Below, one piece after another: positions 35,569-44,033 of a stretch of DNA of 64,000 nt (its first letter is position 1; each line of letters opens with the position of its first letter). The stretch spans positions 496,001 through 560,000 of the forward strand of contig NZ_FUZQ01000002.1 in assembly GCF_900167525.1 (NCBI RefSeq), written 5' to 3'. This DNA is from Krasilnikoviella flava (GTDB lineage: Bacteria; Actinomycetota; Actinomycetes; Actinomycetales; Cellulomonadaceae). The position numbers were made by a program, and so were the translations under genes. The notes under the pieces were generated by a model. It did no database searches. It was not told where the DNA came from and worked only from the letters and a program-made list of their open reading frames with translations.

Positions 35569-38500
35569 GTGTCCTTCGCTGCCCCACCCCGTCGACGACC
35601 AGGCGGCCCGCCCGCCAAGCGTCGTCGCAGCCCCTTGGCGATCACGCTGGTCGTGATCGCCGCGGTCGTCGTCGCGCTGCTGCTCCTCGCGCAGTTCTGG
35701 ACCGAGATCATGTGGTTCGACGCGCTCGGCTTCGGCAACGTGATCTGGACGGAGTGGATCACGCGCGGCATCTTGTTCGTCGTCGGCTTCCTCGCGATGG
35801 CCGGCGCCGTGTTCTCGTCCTTCGCCGTCGCGTACCGGGTGCGCCCGGTCTACGCGCCGTCGACGCCCGAGCAGGCGACCCTGGACCAGTACCGGGAGGC
35901 GATCGAACCGCTGCGGCGCGTCGTGACGATCGCCGGGCCGGTCGTCGTCGGCTTCTTCGCCGGCGTGGCCGCGTCCGCGCAGTGGCGCAGCGTCCTGCTC
36001 GCGCTCAACCCGGCGTCGTTCGGCGAGCAGGACCCGCAGTTCGGCATCGACCTCGGTTTCTACGTCTTCTCGCTGCCCGCCCTGCGGTTCATCGTGAGCT
36101 TCCTGATGGCGGTCGTGATCATCGCGGGCATCGCCGCGCTGGTGACGCACTACCTGTACGGCGGGCTCCGGCTCGGGCCGGTGCCCGCGGGCACACCGCG
36201 CACGACGCGGGCATCCCGCGTGCACCTCGCCGTGCTGGGCGCGGTGCTCATGCTGGTGATCGGCGCCAACTACTGGCTCGACCGGTACTCGCTGCTGACG
36301 GCGACGAACGGCGGCAGCACCGCGGCCCGCTACAACGGCGCCTCCTACTCGGACGTGCACGCCGTCATCCCGTCCAAGGAGATCCTCACGGGTGTCGCGG
36401 TGCTGGTGGCGCTGCTGTTCGTCGTGGCGGCCGTCCGGGGGACGTGGCGGCTGCCGGCGATCGGCGTCGGCCTGATGGTCGTCTCGGCGATCGCGATCGG
36501 CGGCATCTACCCGGCTGTCGTGCAGCGCTTCCAGGTGAACCCCAACGCCCAGGAGCTCGAGGCGGACTACATCCAGCGCAACATCGACGCCACGCACGCG
36601 GCGTACGGGCTGGACGGCATCGAGACGCAGCCCTACGACGCCACCACGGAGGCCGAGCAGGGCGCGCTGCGCGAGGACGCCGACACCACGGCGTCGGTGC
36701 GTCTGCTCGACCCGCAGATCGTCAGCCCGTCGTTCCGCCAGCTGCAGCAGAACAAGCAGTACTACAACTTCGCCGACAACCTCGCGGTGGACCGCTACGA
36801 GATCGACGGCGAGTCGCGGGACACCGTGATCGCCGTTCGCGAGCTGAACCTGGCGGGGCTCGGTGACGGCCAGCGCAACTGGGTGAACGACCACACGGTG
36901 TTCACCCACGGCTACGGCGTGGTCGCCGCGTACGGCAACCAGCCCGGCCCGGACGGGCAGCCCGCCTTCTACGAGGGCGGCATCCCGACGCAGGGCGCGC
37001 TCACCGACAAGGGCTACGAGCCGCGCATCTACTTCAGCCCGTCCACCACGGACTACTCGATCGTGGGCGCGCCCGAGAGTGCCGAGCCCTGGGAGCTCGA
37101 CTACCAGGCCGACGACGAGCAGGGCGGCCAGCAGGTCAACACCACGTTCCCCACGCAGGACGTGACCGCCGGCCCGTCGGTGGGGGCTTTCGGCAGCAAG
37201 CTCCTGTACGCGCTGAAGTTCGGCTCGCAGGAGATGCTGTTCTCCGACCGCGTGACGGAGGATTCGCAGATTCTCTACGACCGCGACCCGATGACCCGCG
37301 TGCAGAAGGTCGCCCCGTGGCTGACCCTCGACCAGGGCATGTACCCGGCAGTGGTCGACGGGCGGGTGAAGTGGATCGTCGACGGGTACACGACGTCGGA
37401 CGCGTATCCGTACTCGACGAGCCGCCCGATGCAGGAGGCGACGGCGGACTCGCTCACCCTCGCCGCCCAGGGCGTGCCGGTGGAGATGCCGCCGGAGGTC
37501 AACTACATCCGCAACTCGGTGAAGGCCACGGTCGACGCCTACGACGGCACGGTGACCCTGTACGCCTGGGACACGCAGGACCCGGTCCTCAAGGCCTGGT
37601 CGGACGTGTTCCCGACGTCCGTGCAGCCCCTGTCGGAGATCTCCGGCGACCTCATGAGCCACGTGCGCTACCCCGAGGACATGTTCAAGGTGCAGCGCAC
37701 GCTGCTGACGCAGTACCACGTGAACGACGCGGGGCAGTTCTTCTCCGGCCAGGACTTCTGGGCGAACCCGGCTGACCCGGTGGCGAGCGGCAGCACGTCG
37801 GAGGCGAAGCAGCCGCCGTACTACCTGTCGTTGCAGATGCCGGGACAGGACAGCTCGGCGTTCTCGCTGACCAGCACGTTCATCCCGGGCGGTAATACCG
37901 ACCGAGAGATCCTCACCGGATATCTCGCCGCGGACGGTGACGCCGGGTCCTCCGAGGGCGAGGTGGCCGAGGGGTACGGCAAGCTGAGGCTGCTGGAGCT
38001 CCCGCGCGACTCGACCGTGCCCGGCCCCGGGCAGGTGCAGAACAACTTCGACTCCAACCCGACGATCTCGGAGCAGCTCAACATCCTGGAACGCGGGTCG
38101 TCGAACGTCGTGCGCGGCAACCAGCTGACCCTCCCCGTGGGCGGTGGCCTGCTCTACGTGCAGCCGGTGTACATCCAGTCCGCCGGGGGTACGGCGTACC
38201 CGCTGCTGCGCCGTGTGCTGGTCGCGTTCGGCGACCAGACCGGGTACGCGGAGACGCTCGACGAGGCCCTGGACCAGGTCTTCGGCGGAGACTCCGGCGC
38301 GACGGCCGGCGACGCCGGTGGCGAGGTCGAGACCGACGTGCCCACCGCGCCCGTCGAGGGCGAGGACGGCGCGACGGAGCCGTCCACGGAGCCCAGCACG
38401 GAGCCGTCGACCGAGCCGTCGACCGAGCCGTCGACGGAGCCGACCGGCGGCGCGACGCCGTCGGGCGACGCGCAGTCGCGTCTGAACGCCGCCCTCCAGG

Positions 38501-38640
38501 AGGCGAACGACGCGATGACCGCCAGCGACCAGGCGCTCAAGGACGGCGACTTCTCCGCCTACGGCGAGGCGCAGGACCGCCTGCAGAAGGCGATCGAGGA
38601 CGCGGTGTCGGCCGAGAAGGAGATCGAGTCCGCCGGCTGA
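35569..38640 (+). CDS. UPF0182 large membrane protein
   Basis: A 1023-residue UPF0182 protein. Seven hydrophobic helices occupy about residues 25-320 after an Arg/Pro-rich N-terminus. A very large extracytoplasmic domain follows, with QNKQYYNFADNLAVDRY and FTHGYGVVAAYGN as conserved blocks. The C-terminus has an acidic TEPS-repeat linker and a helical tail. The function is unknown; it is conserved across actinobacteria and cyanobacteria. GTG 35569 lies 118 nt after the PDZ-Lon protease stop. Confidence 0.92.
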   Translation: MSFAAPPRRRPGGPPAKRRRSPLAITLVVIAAVVVALLLLAQFWTEIMWFDALGFGNVIWTEWITRGILFVVGFLAMAGAVFSSFAVAYRVRPVYAPSTPEQATLDQYREAIEPLRRVVTIAGPVVVGFFAGVAASAQWRSVLLALNPASFGEQDPQFGIDLGFYVFSLPALRFIVSFLMAVVIIAGIAALVTHYLYGGLRLGPVPAGTPRTTRASRVHLAVLGAVLMLVIGANYWLDRYSLLTATNGGSTAARYNGASYSDVHAVIPSKEILTGVAVLVALLFVVAAVRGTWRLPAIGVGLMVVSAIAIGGIYPAVVQRFQVNPNAQELEADYIQRNIDATHAAYGLDGIETQPYDATTEAEQGALREDADTTASVRLLDPQIVSPSFRQLQQNKQYYNFADNLAVDRYEIDGESRDTVIAVRELNLAGLGDGQRNWVNDHTVFTHGYGVVAAYGNQPGPDGQPAFYEGGIPTQGALTDKGYEPRIYFSPSTTDYSIVGAPESAEPWELDYQADDEQGGQQVNTTFPTQDVTAGPSVGAFGSKLLYALKFGSQEMLFSDRVTEDSQILYDRDPMTRVQKVAPWLTLDQGMYPAVVDGRVKWIVDGYTTSDAYPYSTSRPMQEATADSLTLAAQGVPVEMPPEVNYIRNSVKATVDAYDGTVTLYAWDTQDPVLKAWSDVFPTSVQPLSEISGDLMSHVRYPEDMFKVQRTLLTQYHVNDAGQFFSGQDFWANPADPVASGSTSEAKQPPYYLSLQMPGQDSSAFSLTSTFIPGGNTDREILTGYLAADGDAGSSEGEVAEGYGKLRLLELPRDSTVPGPGQVQNNFDSNPTISEQLNILERGSSNVVRGNQLTLPVGGGLLYVQPVYIQSAGGTAYPLLRRVLVAFGDQTGYAETLDEALDQVFGGDSGATAGDAGGEVETDVPTAPVEGEDGATEPSTEPSTEPSTEPSTEPSTEPTGGATPSGDAQSRLNAALQEANDAMTASDQALKDGDFSAYGEAQDRLQKAIEDAVSAEKEIESAG
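38374..38442 (+). repeat. TEPS tandem repeat in the UPF0182 gene
   Basis: Five 12-nt units coding Thr-Glu-Pro-Ser plus a partial sixth. Units differ mostly at third positions. They form a flexible acidic linker and may vary in copy number between strains. Confidence 0.9.
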
Positions 38641-38801
38641 CGGTCCGGGGGAGCGCGTGCGGGGTCGTCGGTCCACGGACCGGCGGCCCCGCGGCGTTTC
38701 TCCGGGGCCGGCGTGGCCCGCGATCCGGCCCGGCCCGTGGCCGGCACGAAGCCCGGAGCACGGTCTGAAGTGTGACCTGGGTCCCATCTGCCCGTTTCGA
38801 C

Positions 38802-38831
38802 TTGTCTCGTGGCCGACCACGCCGTAATGTT
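38802..38831 (+). promoter_or_regulatory. Promoter of tRNA-fMet
   Basis: TTGTCT (38802-38807), an 18-nt spacer and TAATGT (38826-38831) precede the tRNA by 12 nt. The near-consensus spacing fits a primary-sigma promoter. Confidence 0.7.
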
Positions 38832-38843
38832 CAGGGAGTCGAC

Positions 38844-38920
38844 GCGGGGTGGAGCAGCTCGGTAGCTCGCTGGGCTCATAACCCAGAGGTCGCAGGTTCA
38901 AATCCTGCCCCCGCTACCAC
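38844..38920 (+). tRNA. Initiator tRNA-fMet (anticodon CAT)
   Basis: A 77-nt cloverleaf with encoded CCA (38918-38920). The anticodon CAT is at 38878-38880, between GGG (38873-38875) and CCC (38883-38885), the three G-C pairs of initiator tRNAs. The first base C38844 faces U38916, so the 1-72 pair is broken, as required for formylation and exclusion from elongation. The T arm is GCAGG-TTCAAAT-CCTGC. Confidence 0.97.
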
Positions 38921-38940
38921 GGGATGTCGTCGACATCCAC

Positions 38941-38973
38941 GAAGGCCCCGACCGGGATCCGGTCGGGGCCTTC
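38941..38973 (+). terminator. Terminator of tRNA-fMet
   Basis: GAAGGCCCCGACCGG and CCGGTCGGGGCCTTC form a perfect 15-bp stem with a GAT loop, 20 nt after the tRNA CCA. The following GTCATGTCC has few T residues, common in this GC range. Confidence 0.85.
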
Positions 38974-39035
38974 GTCATGTCCACGGTCGGGCAGCGATCG
39001 CCCGTAGGGCCCGGCGCCGATGGTCCGCCGTGGGG

Positions 39036-39086
39036 TGCGAAGAATCGTCCGCACTGGTTGCGAAGAACTCTTCGCATCTCTACCGT
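39036..39086 (+). promoter_or_regulatory. Twin operators and leaderless promoter of the ArsR-MFS operon
   Basis: TGCGAAGAACTCTTCGCA (39059-39076) is a perfect 8-bp palindrome with a 2-nt centre. A second, imperfect copy, TGCGAAGAATCGTCCGCA (39036-39053), lies exactly 23 bp upstream. The -10 box TACCGT (39081-39086) follows 4 nt after the second site and ends 6 nt before the ATG. This is the expected arrangement for autorepression by a dimeric winged-helix regulator. Confidence 0.75.
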
Positions 39087-39092
39087 GCCGCT

Positions 39093-39683
39093 ATGGGACA
39101 CGACGACGCAGCTCCATCGCGCGGCATGCGCGAGGCCGAGGCCGGGACCGCACAGCTACGCGTGCTCGCCCATCCCACGCGGCTGGCGCTCCTCCGGCGG
39201 CTGCGCACGATGGGGCCCGGCACCGCGCGAGCCCTCGGCCGAGAGCTTGGCCTGGACTCGGGTGCGGCGAGCTACCACCTGCGCCGACTGGCCGAGGGCG
39301 GGTTGATCGTGGAGGAGCCGGGGCTCGGAACCCGGCGCGAGCGCTGGTGGCGGGCGGTCGCCGACTCCGTGCAGTTCGACCCCGCGGAGCACGAGGACGA
39401 CCTGACGCGCGAGTATGTCCGGGCGACCCTGGCCGCGTTGGCCGACGACCTGCGCGGCGTCGCCGCCGCCGTCCCGTCGGTACCGCGCGAGTGGCTCGAG
39501 CGCGCGGCGTTCCTGGACGACCGCCTCTGGATCGACGACGGCACGGCCGACGCGCTCCGCGGGGAGCTGCTCGCTGTGCTGGAGCGTTACCGGCCTCGGT
39601 CGCTGGCCCCGGATGTCGAGGGCCAGGCCGAGGGGCGCCCCGCGCCGACGATCGTGCAGGTGCAGCTGTACCGACGGCCATGA
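39093..39683 (+). CDS. ArsR-type winged-helix transcriptional regulator
   Basis: A 196-residue regulator. The DNA-binding domain covers about residues 18-85: LAHPTRLALLRRL, then LGLDSGAASYHLRRLAEGGLIVEE as the recognition region and wing. The C-terminal 110 residues are helical and Asp/Arg-rich, probably for dimerisation or ligand sensing. No metal-binding cysteines are present, so it is not a metal sensor. The ATG at 39093 is placed by the -10 box 6 nt upstream. Its stop overlaps the MFS start (ATGA), and twin operators lie upstream. Confidence 0.88.
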   Translation: MGHDDAAPSRGMREAEAGTAQLRVLAHPTRLALLRRLRTMGPGTARALGRELGLDSGAASYHLRRLAEGGLIVEEPGLGTRRERWWRAVADSVQFDPAEHEDDLTREYVRATLAALADDLRGVAAAVPSVPREWLERAAFLDDRLWIDDGTADALRGELLAVLERYRPRSLAPDVEGQAEGRPAPTIVQVQLYRRP

Positions 39684-40936
39684 GCGGTGCCGGCGCCTGG
39701 CGGGGCGGTGCGGCGCGCTGGGTCGTGGCGTACACCGTCGCGGTCGTCGGTGACGTCAGCTACTTCCTCATCCTGACCTGGGCAGCCGCCGAGGCGGGCG
39801 GACCGCGCACCTCGGGCCTGGTCCTGGCGCTCGGCGCGGTACCGCGGGCCGTGCTGATGCTGCTCGGTGGGGTCCTGGCCGACCGGGTCGACCCGCGTCG
39901 TATCGCGGTCGGCACGGACGCGGCCCGCGCCCTCCTGCTCCTGCTCGCGGCAGGCGCCGCGTCCTGGTACGGCCTGGTGCCGTGGTGGCTCGCCGTGCTC
40001 GCCGTCGCCTTCGGCGTGGTGGACGCGTGCTTCATCCCCGCAGTGGGTGCGATGCCCGTGCGCCTCGTGCCCATCGAGGCGCTCCCGCGACTGCAGGCGT
40101 GGCGGCTCACCGGGCTGCGCGTCGGAAACGCCGTCGGCCCGTCGCTGGGCGCGCTGCTGGTCGCGCTCGGGATCTCCGCCGCCCTCGCCTCGGTCGCCGT
40201 CCTGTTCGCGATCTCGGTCGTGCTGCTGCTCACGGTCCGCAGCCGTCCCGGCGAAGGGCCGGCCCCGGCGGCCGCAGCGCCCGCTCCACCGCTCCGCCTG
40301 TCGCGGCTGCGACAGGAGGGTCTCGTCCCGCTGGTGGTGGGCACGGCTCTCTCCGAGCTGCCGTTCTCCGGACCGGTGGCGATCGGCGTCGTCCTGCTGG
40401 CCCAGGAACGGGGCTGGCCGGTCGCGTCGGCCGGAGGCGTCCTCGCGGCCTTCAGCGTCGGAGGCCTCGTGGTGAGCGTCCTGCTTGCGACGATCCCGAC
40501 CCAACCCCTGGGGCGACGGGCGACGCTCGCCGCGCTCTGGCCGACCGCTCCGTTGCTCGTGCTGCTCGGCACTACCCCGGTGGTCGGGGTGGCGATCGCC
40601 GCGAGCGGACTCCTCGGGGCGATGACCGGGACCGTGATGGTGCTGTGCCACGGACGGATCCAGCAGTCCACGCCGCCGGCCCTGCTCGGGCGGGTCACCG
40701 CCCTGCTCTCGATGGCGACGCTCGGGCTGAGCCCGCTCGGCTACGGCGCGGTCGGCATGATTGCCGGTGCCTGGGGGGTCGGGGTGTTCTTCGTGCTCTC
40801 CGCCGCCGTCGTCACGCTGGCGGGCCTGGTGCTCCTCCGCGACAGGTCGTGCCCGCCGGTCGCCGCGCCGTCCACCGGCGGCGCGGTCGACCACCACGAC
40901 CCGAGACCCGCGGGTGCCGACATGTGCGGTGAGTGA
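39680..40936 (+). CDS. MFS efflux-type transporter
   Basis: A 418-residue major-facilitator protein with about 12 hydrophobic helices. Features are the loop GGVLADRVDPRRIAVGTDAAR after helix 2-3 and a Pro/Ala-rich central loop near residue 195. Its nearest character is the MFS_3/enterobactin-exporter-like or drug-exporter branch. The substrate is unknown. It is coupled to the ArsR-type regulator by a 4-nt ATGA overlap, which suggests induction by the compound it exports. Confidence 0.85.
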   Translation: MSGAGAWRGGAARWVVAYTVAVVGDVSYFLILTWAAAEAGGPRTSGLVLALGAVPRAVLMLLGGVLADRVDPRRIAVGTDAARALLLLLAAGAASWYGLVPWWLAVLAVAFGVVDACFIPAVGAMPVRLVPIEALPRLQAWRLTGLRVGNAVGPSLGALLVALGISAALASVAVLFAISVVLLLTVRSRPGEGPAPAAAAPAPPLRLSRLRQEGLVPLVVGTALSELPFSGPVAIGVVLLAQERGWPVASAGGVLAAFSVGGLVVSVLLATIPTQPLGRRATLAALWPTAPLLVLLGTTPVVGVAIAASGLLGAMTGTVMVLCHGRIQQSTPPALLGRVTALLSMATLGLSPLGYGAVGMIAGAWGVGVFFVLSAAVVTLAGLVLLRDRSCPPVAAPSTGGAVDHHDPRPAGADMCGE

Positions 40937-41005
40937 TATGTCTCGAGCGTGGGCACCGCGTGAAGCCGGCGCGCGGGCGTGAGCCGGTCACGGGAGGGAG
41001 ACACC

Positions 41006-41275
41006 ATGCCGCGACGAGATGCGGGACCGAGCGTCAAGGACAAGGAGCTCTACGAGGAGCTGCGCGACGAGGGCAACAGCAAGGAGAAGTCCGCGCGGAT
41101 CGCGAACGCCGCCGCCGCGCGGGGGCGCAGCAAGGTCGGCGAGAAGGGCGGGAAGTCCGGCTCCTACGACGACTGGACGGTCGCCGACCTGCGCAAGCGG
41201 GCGTCGGAGATCGATATCGAGGGACGGTCGTCGATGCGCAAGGCCGAGCTCGTCAAGGCGCTGCGCTCGCACTGA
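41006..41275 (+). CDS. Small Rho-N/SAP-like domain protein (DUF7218 type)
   Basis: An 89-residue basic protein. The N-terminal half (VKDKELYEELRDEGNSKEKS) is a charged helical KIA-like segment. The C-terminal half (DDWTVADLRKRASEIDIEG to the end) resembles the Rho N-terminal / SAP-type helix-extended-helix that binds nucleic acids. ATG 41006 has GGGAGGGAG upstream. It is followed after 88 nt by the DUF1918-DUF1876 gene. A nucleic-acid role is inferred only. Confidence 0.7.
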   Translation: MPRRDAGPSVKDKELYEELRDEGNSKEKSARIANAAAARGRSKVGEKGGKSGSYDDWTVADLRKRASEIDIEGRSSMRKAELVKALRSH

Positions 41276-41363
41276 TTGCGCCGTGCCAGGGGCCCGTGCC
41301 GGGCGCATGATGGAAGGAGCCACCGCCGGGACGGCGGGTATCCGACGACGCGAGGAGGCTGCG

Positions 41364-41855
41364 ATGAGAGCGACCGTGGGCGACCGGATCGTGGTGGCGT
41401 CCGGAGTGGTCGGCGGGGCGGTGCGCGACGGGGTCGTGGTCGGCTGCCCGCACGACGACGGCTCGCCGCCGTACCAGGTGCGCTGGTCGGACACCGGGGA
41501 GGAGACGCTCGTCTTTCCCGGCGCCGACACCCTGGTGCAGCACGACGGCGGGGAAGCGGAACGGATGCGGCCGCCGCCGTCTCCGGCGCGGGCGCTCACC
41601 TGGGACGTGCGCGTCTCGCTCGTGGAGTCGGCCGGGAGCACCACCGCCGAGGCGATGCTGACGCCCGGGCCGGACGTGGGGTCGCTGCGTGCCGTCGGGC
41701 ACGCGCGCAAGGACCCGGAGGATCTCCAGGTCCCGGTGATCGGGGACGAGGTCGCGGCGGCGCGCGCGCTGCGCCGGTTGGCGGACGCCCTGCTCGAGCA
41801 GGCGGAGCACGACATCTCGTCGCAGACGGGGCACCAGGCGCACGTGCACCCCTGA
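41364..41855 (+). CDS. DUF1918-DUF1876 fusion protein
   Basis: A 163-residue protein. Residues 1-57 form an SH3-like DUF1918 domain (VGDRIVV to DTLVQH, with PYQVRWSDTGEETLVFPG). Residues about 75-155 match DUF1876, a dsRNA-binding-like alpha-beta fold (TWDVRVSLVESAGSTTAEA and ALRRLADALLEQ). The function is unknown. The ATG at 41364 follows GAGGAGG. Both domains occur mainly in actinobacteria, often as separate proteins. Confidence 0.75.
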   Translation: MRATVGDRIVVASGVVGGAVRDGVVVGCPHDDGSPPYQVRWSDTGEETLVFPGADTLVQHDGGEAERMRPPPSPARALTWDVRVSLVESAGSTTAEAMLTPGPDVGSLRAVGHARKDPEDLQVPVIGDEVAAARALRRLADALLEQAEHDISSQTGHQAHVHP

Positions 41856-41871
41856 CCGCCCCGGGCAGGGC

Positions 41872-43107
41872 TCAGGCGAGCTCCGCGCGCCTGAGCCGCA
41901 GGTGGTCGTGCTCGGCGGCGTGGCCGCACAGGGCCAGCGCCGCGTCGTAGGCCCGGCGCGCGCCGTCCGTGTCGCCCGTCCTGCGCAGCAGCTCGGCCCG
42001 TAGCGCCGGCAGCCGGTGCCCGGGCAGGGCGACGCCGGCGAGGGCGTCGAGCCCGGCGCGAGGCCCGGCCACCTCCGCGACGGCGACAGCGCGGTTGAGC
42101 CGCACCACCGGGGTGTCGGTCAGCGTCAGGAGCTCGTCGTACCGCGCGAGGATGCGGTCCCAGGCGGTGGCGTCCGCGGTGCGGGCGATCGCGTGCTCCG
42201 CGGCGACGAGGGCCTGCAGCAGGTAGGGCGTCGGAGGGGCGGTGGCGAGCGGTGTGAGCAGGTCGAGGGCCTCGGCGATCTCGTCCTGGTGCCACCGGGA
42301 GCGGTCCTGGTCCGGGAGCAGCACGAGTGCGCCGTCGTGCACGCGGGCGTCGCGTCGCGAGTGCTGGAGGAGCACGAGGGCGAGGAGCGCGTCGAGCCCG
42401 AGAGCGTCACGGGCACCGGCGCGGTCGCCGTCGCCCGAGGGCCGCACCTCTCGGACCACGCGGACGAGCCGCACCGCCTCCGCGGCGAGGTCGCCCCGCA
42501 CGACGTCGTCCCCGGTGGCGGGCGTGTACCCCGCCGTGAACGCGAGGTAGGCCACGTCCGCGGCGACACGGAGACGGTCGACGAGCTCCTGGCCGTCCGG
42601 CAGGGCGAACCGCTCACCGGCGAGCTTCTTGCGCGCCCGGGTGAGGCGCGCCGCCATCGTGGGCGTGGACTGCAGGAACAGCCGGGCGACGTCGGCCGTC
42701 GGGACGCCGAGCACCAGCCGCAGCGTGAGCGCCGCGGCCGCCTCGTGCGACAGCCGGGTGTGGGCGCACAGGAGCACCAGCCGGAGCCGCTCGTCGGTCA
42801 GGGGTTCGTCGGCGTCCGCCATCACCCGCCGTGCCCGGGCCGCGAGGTCCGCCTCGACCTCCAGCAGCGGCATGGACCGTGCGAGCACCTGCTCGGAGCG
42901 GAGCCGGTCGAGGACGCGGCGCCGAGCGGCGGTCAGGAGCCAGGCCGGCCCGTTCGCCGGTACGCCGTCGCGCGGCCACGTGCGCGCCGCCGCCTCGAAC
43001 GCGTCCGCGAGACCGTCCTCGGCCAGGTCGAGCCGCCGGAACCGCGCGACGAGCAAGGCCAGCAGCCGGCCCCACTCGTCGCGCATCAGGTCCTCGAGTG
43101 CGGTCAC
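41872..43107 (-). CDS. ECF42-type RNA polymerase sigma factor with TPR-like extension
   Basis: A 411-residue extracytoplasmic-function sigma factor. Sigma region 2 is at about 8-75 (LLALLVARFRRLDLAEDGLADAFEAA), and region 4 at about 120-170 (TLRLVLGVPTADVARLFLQSTPTMAARLTRARKKL). The C-terminal about 220 residues are a helical, TPR-like extension characteristic of ECF42. No anti-sigma gene is present. It is immediately downstream of two YCII genes, the usual ECF42 partners. Confidence 0.9.
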   Translation of the reverse strand: MTALEDLMRDEWGRLLALLVARFRRLDLAEDGLADAFEAAARTWPRDGVPANGPAWLLTAARRRVLDRLRSEQVLARSMPLLEVEADLAARARRVMADADEPLTDERLRLVLLCAHTRLSHEAAAALTLRLVLGVPTADVARLFLQSTPTMAARLTRARKKLAGERFALPDGQELVDRLRVAADVAYLAFTAGYTPATGDDVVRGDLAAEAVRLVRVVREVRPSGDGDRAGARDALGLDALLALVLLQHSRRDARVHDGALVLLPDQDRSRWHQDEIAEALDLLTPLATAPPTPYLLQALVAAEHAIARTADATAWDRILARYDELLTLTDTPVVRLNRAVAVAEVAGPRAGLDALAGVALPGHRLPALRAELLRRTGDTDGARRAYDAALALCGHAAEHDHLRLRRAELA

Positions 43108-43121
43108 GGAGGCCGTCCGCG

Positions 43122-43472
43122 TTACGCGGCCGTCGCGGGCCGCAGCTCGACCGTGAGGTTGTCGGGCAGCAGGCGCGCGAGCTCCACGGCCGTGTCCAGG
43201 TCGGGCAGGTCGACGAGATAGAAGCCGCCGAGCTGCTCGGCGGCCTCGGCGTACGGCCCGTCGGTGACGGCCCGGCCGTCATCCGTCCGCGGACCCAGCG
43301 TGCGGGCCCGGCCGTGATGGTCGAGGCCCTCGCCCGCCACGATCGCGCCGCGTTCCGCGACGGCGTTGCCGAAGGCCTCCAGGCGGTCGAAGAAGCGGCC
43401 GCGCTCCTGGGCGTCGGCGGCCTCCCAGACGTCGTAGTGGTCGGGCTCGGTGAGCAGCACCATGATCCTCAT
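43122..43472 (-). CDS. YCII (DGPF) family protein
   Basis: A 116-residue YCII-fold protein with the DGPY variant of the DGPF motif in AVTDGPYAEAAEQLGGFYLVD. Such proteins accompany ECF42 sigma factors; their biochemical role is unknown. The ATG at 43472 overlaps the stop of the preceding YCII gene by 4 nt, and the sigma gene begins 14 nt after its stop, so all three are one operon. Confidence 0.88.
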   Translation of the reverse strand: MRIMVLLTEPDHYDVWEAADAQERGRFFDRLEAFGNAVAERGAIVAGEGLDHHGRARTLGPRTDDGRAVTDGPYAEAAEQLGGFYLVDLPDLDTAVELARLLPDNLTVELRPATAA

Positions 43473-43852
43473 GCCGTGCCCCCGGGGTGGTCGACGACGG
43501 CGCGGACCTCGACGACGCCGTCGGCCCCGCCGTCGGACGAGCCGGCGAGGACGGCGCTCACCTGGAGCAGGTCGTCGAGGTCGTCGGACTCGACCAGGTA
43601 GAACCCGGAGAGCTGCTCCGCCGTCTCGGCGAACGGGCCGTCGGTGACGACGACACGGCCCGCGGCGTCGCGGCTCACCTGCTTGGTGGTGCGGGAGTGG
43701 GTGAGCTCGGCGCCTCCCGTGACGCGGTGCCCGCGCTCGGCGAGCATCCGGGCGAACTCCTCGTGCCGCGCGTAGACCGCGGCGCGTTCCTCGGCGCTCG
43801 CGCGTTCCCAGGCGTCCTCGACGCCTGGCAGCAGTACGACGTACGTGGTCAT
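43469..43852 (-). CDS. YCII (DGPF) family protein
   Basis: A 127-residue YCII-fold protein with the classical DGPF motif in VVVTDGPFAETAEQLSGFYLVE. It is first in the YCII-YCII-ECF42 operon. Start ATG 43852 gives MTTYVVLLPG, the usual N-terminus; the open frame further upstream has no support. It may be a partner or sensor for the sigma factor, which is inference from gene order. Confidence 0.88.
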   Translation of the reverse strand: MTTYVVLLPGVEDAWERASAEERAAVYARHEEFARMLAERGHRVTGGAELTHSRTTKQVSRDAAGRVVVTDGPFAETAEQLSGFYLVESDDLDDLLQVSAVLAGSSDGGADGVVEVRAVVDHPGGTA

Positions 43853-44033
43853 GGTCCCATCGTCCTTCCTCGTGGCGGGTCGTCCACCTGGATGACGCGC
43901 GAGCCCGGGGAAGATCGACAACCGGGCCGAGGTTCCCCTGTGACGACCGCCATGCTGCCAGGACCCGTGGGCGGCATAGGCTCGTCGACGGCGCGACCCG
44001 CCGCGTCCCTCCTTCGTCGGAAAGGCTCCACCC

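Noticed and set aside
35470-38901. 1143-codon open frame antisense to the UPF0182 gene
   Set aside because: His/Arg/Val-rich antisense composition; it even runs through the tRNA-fMet gene. The sense frame is a clear UPF0182 protein.
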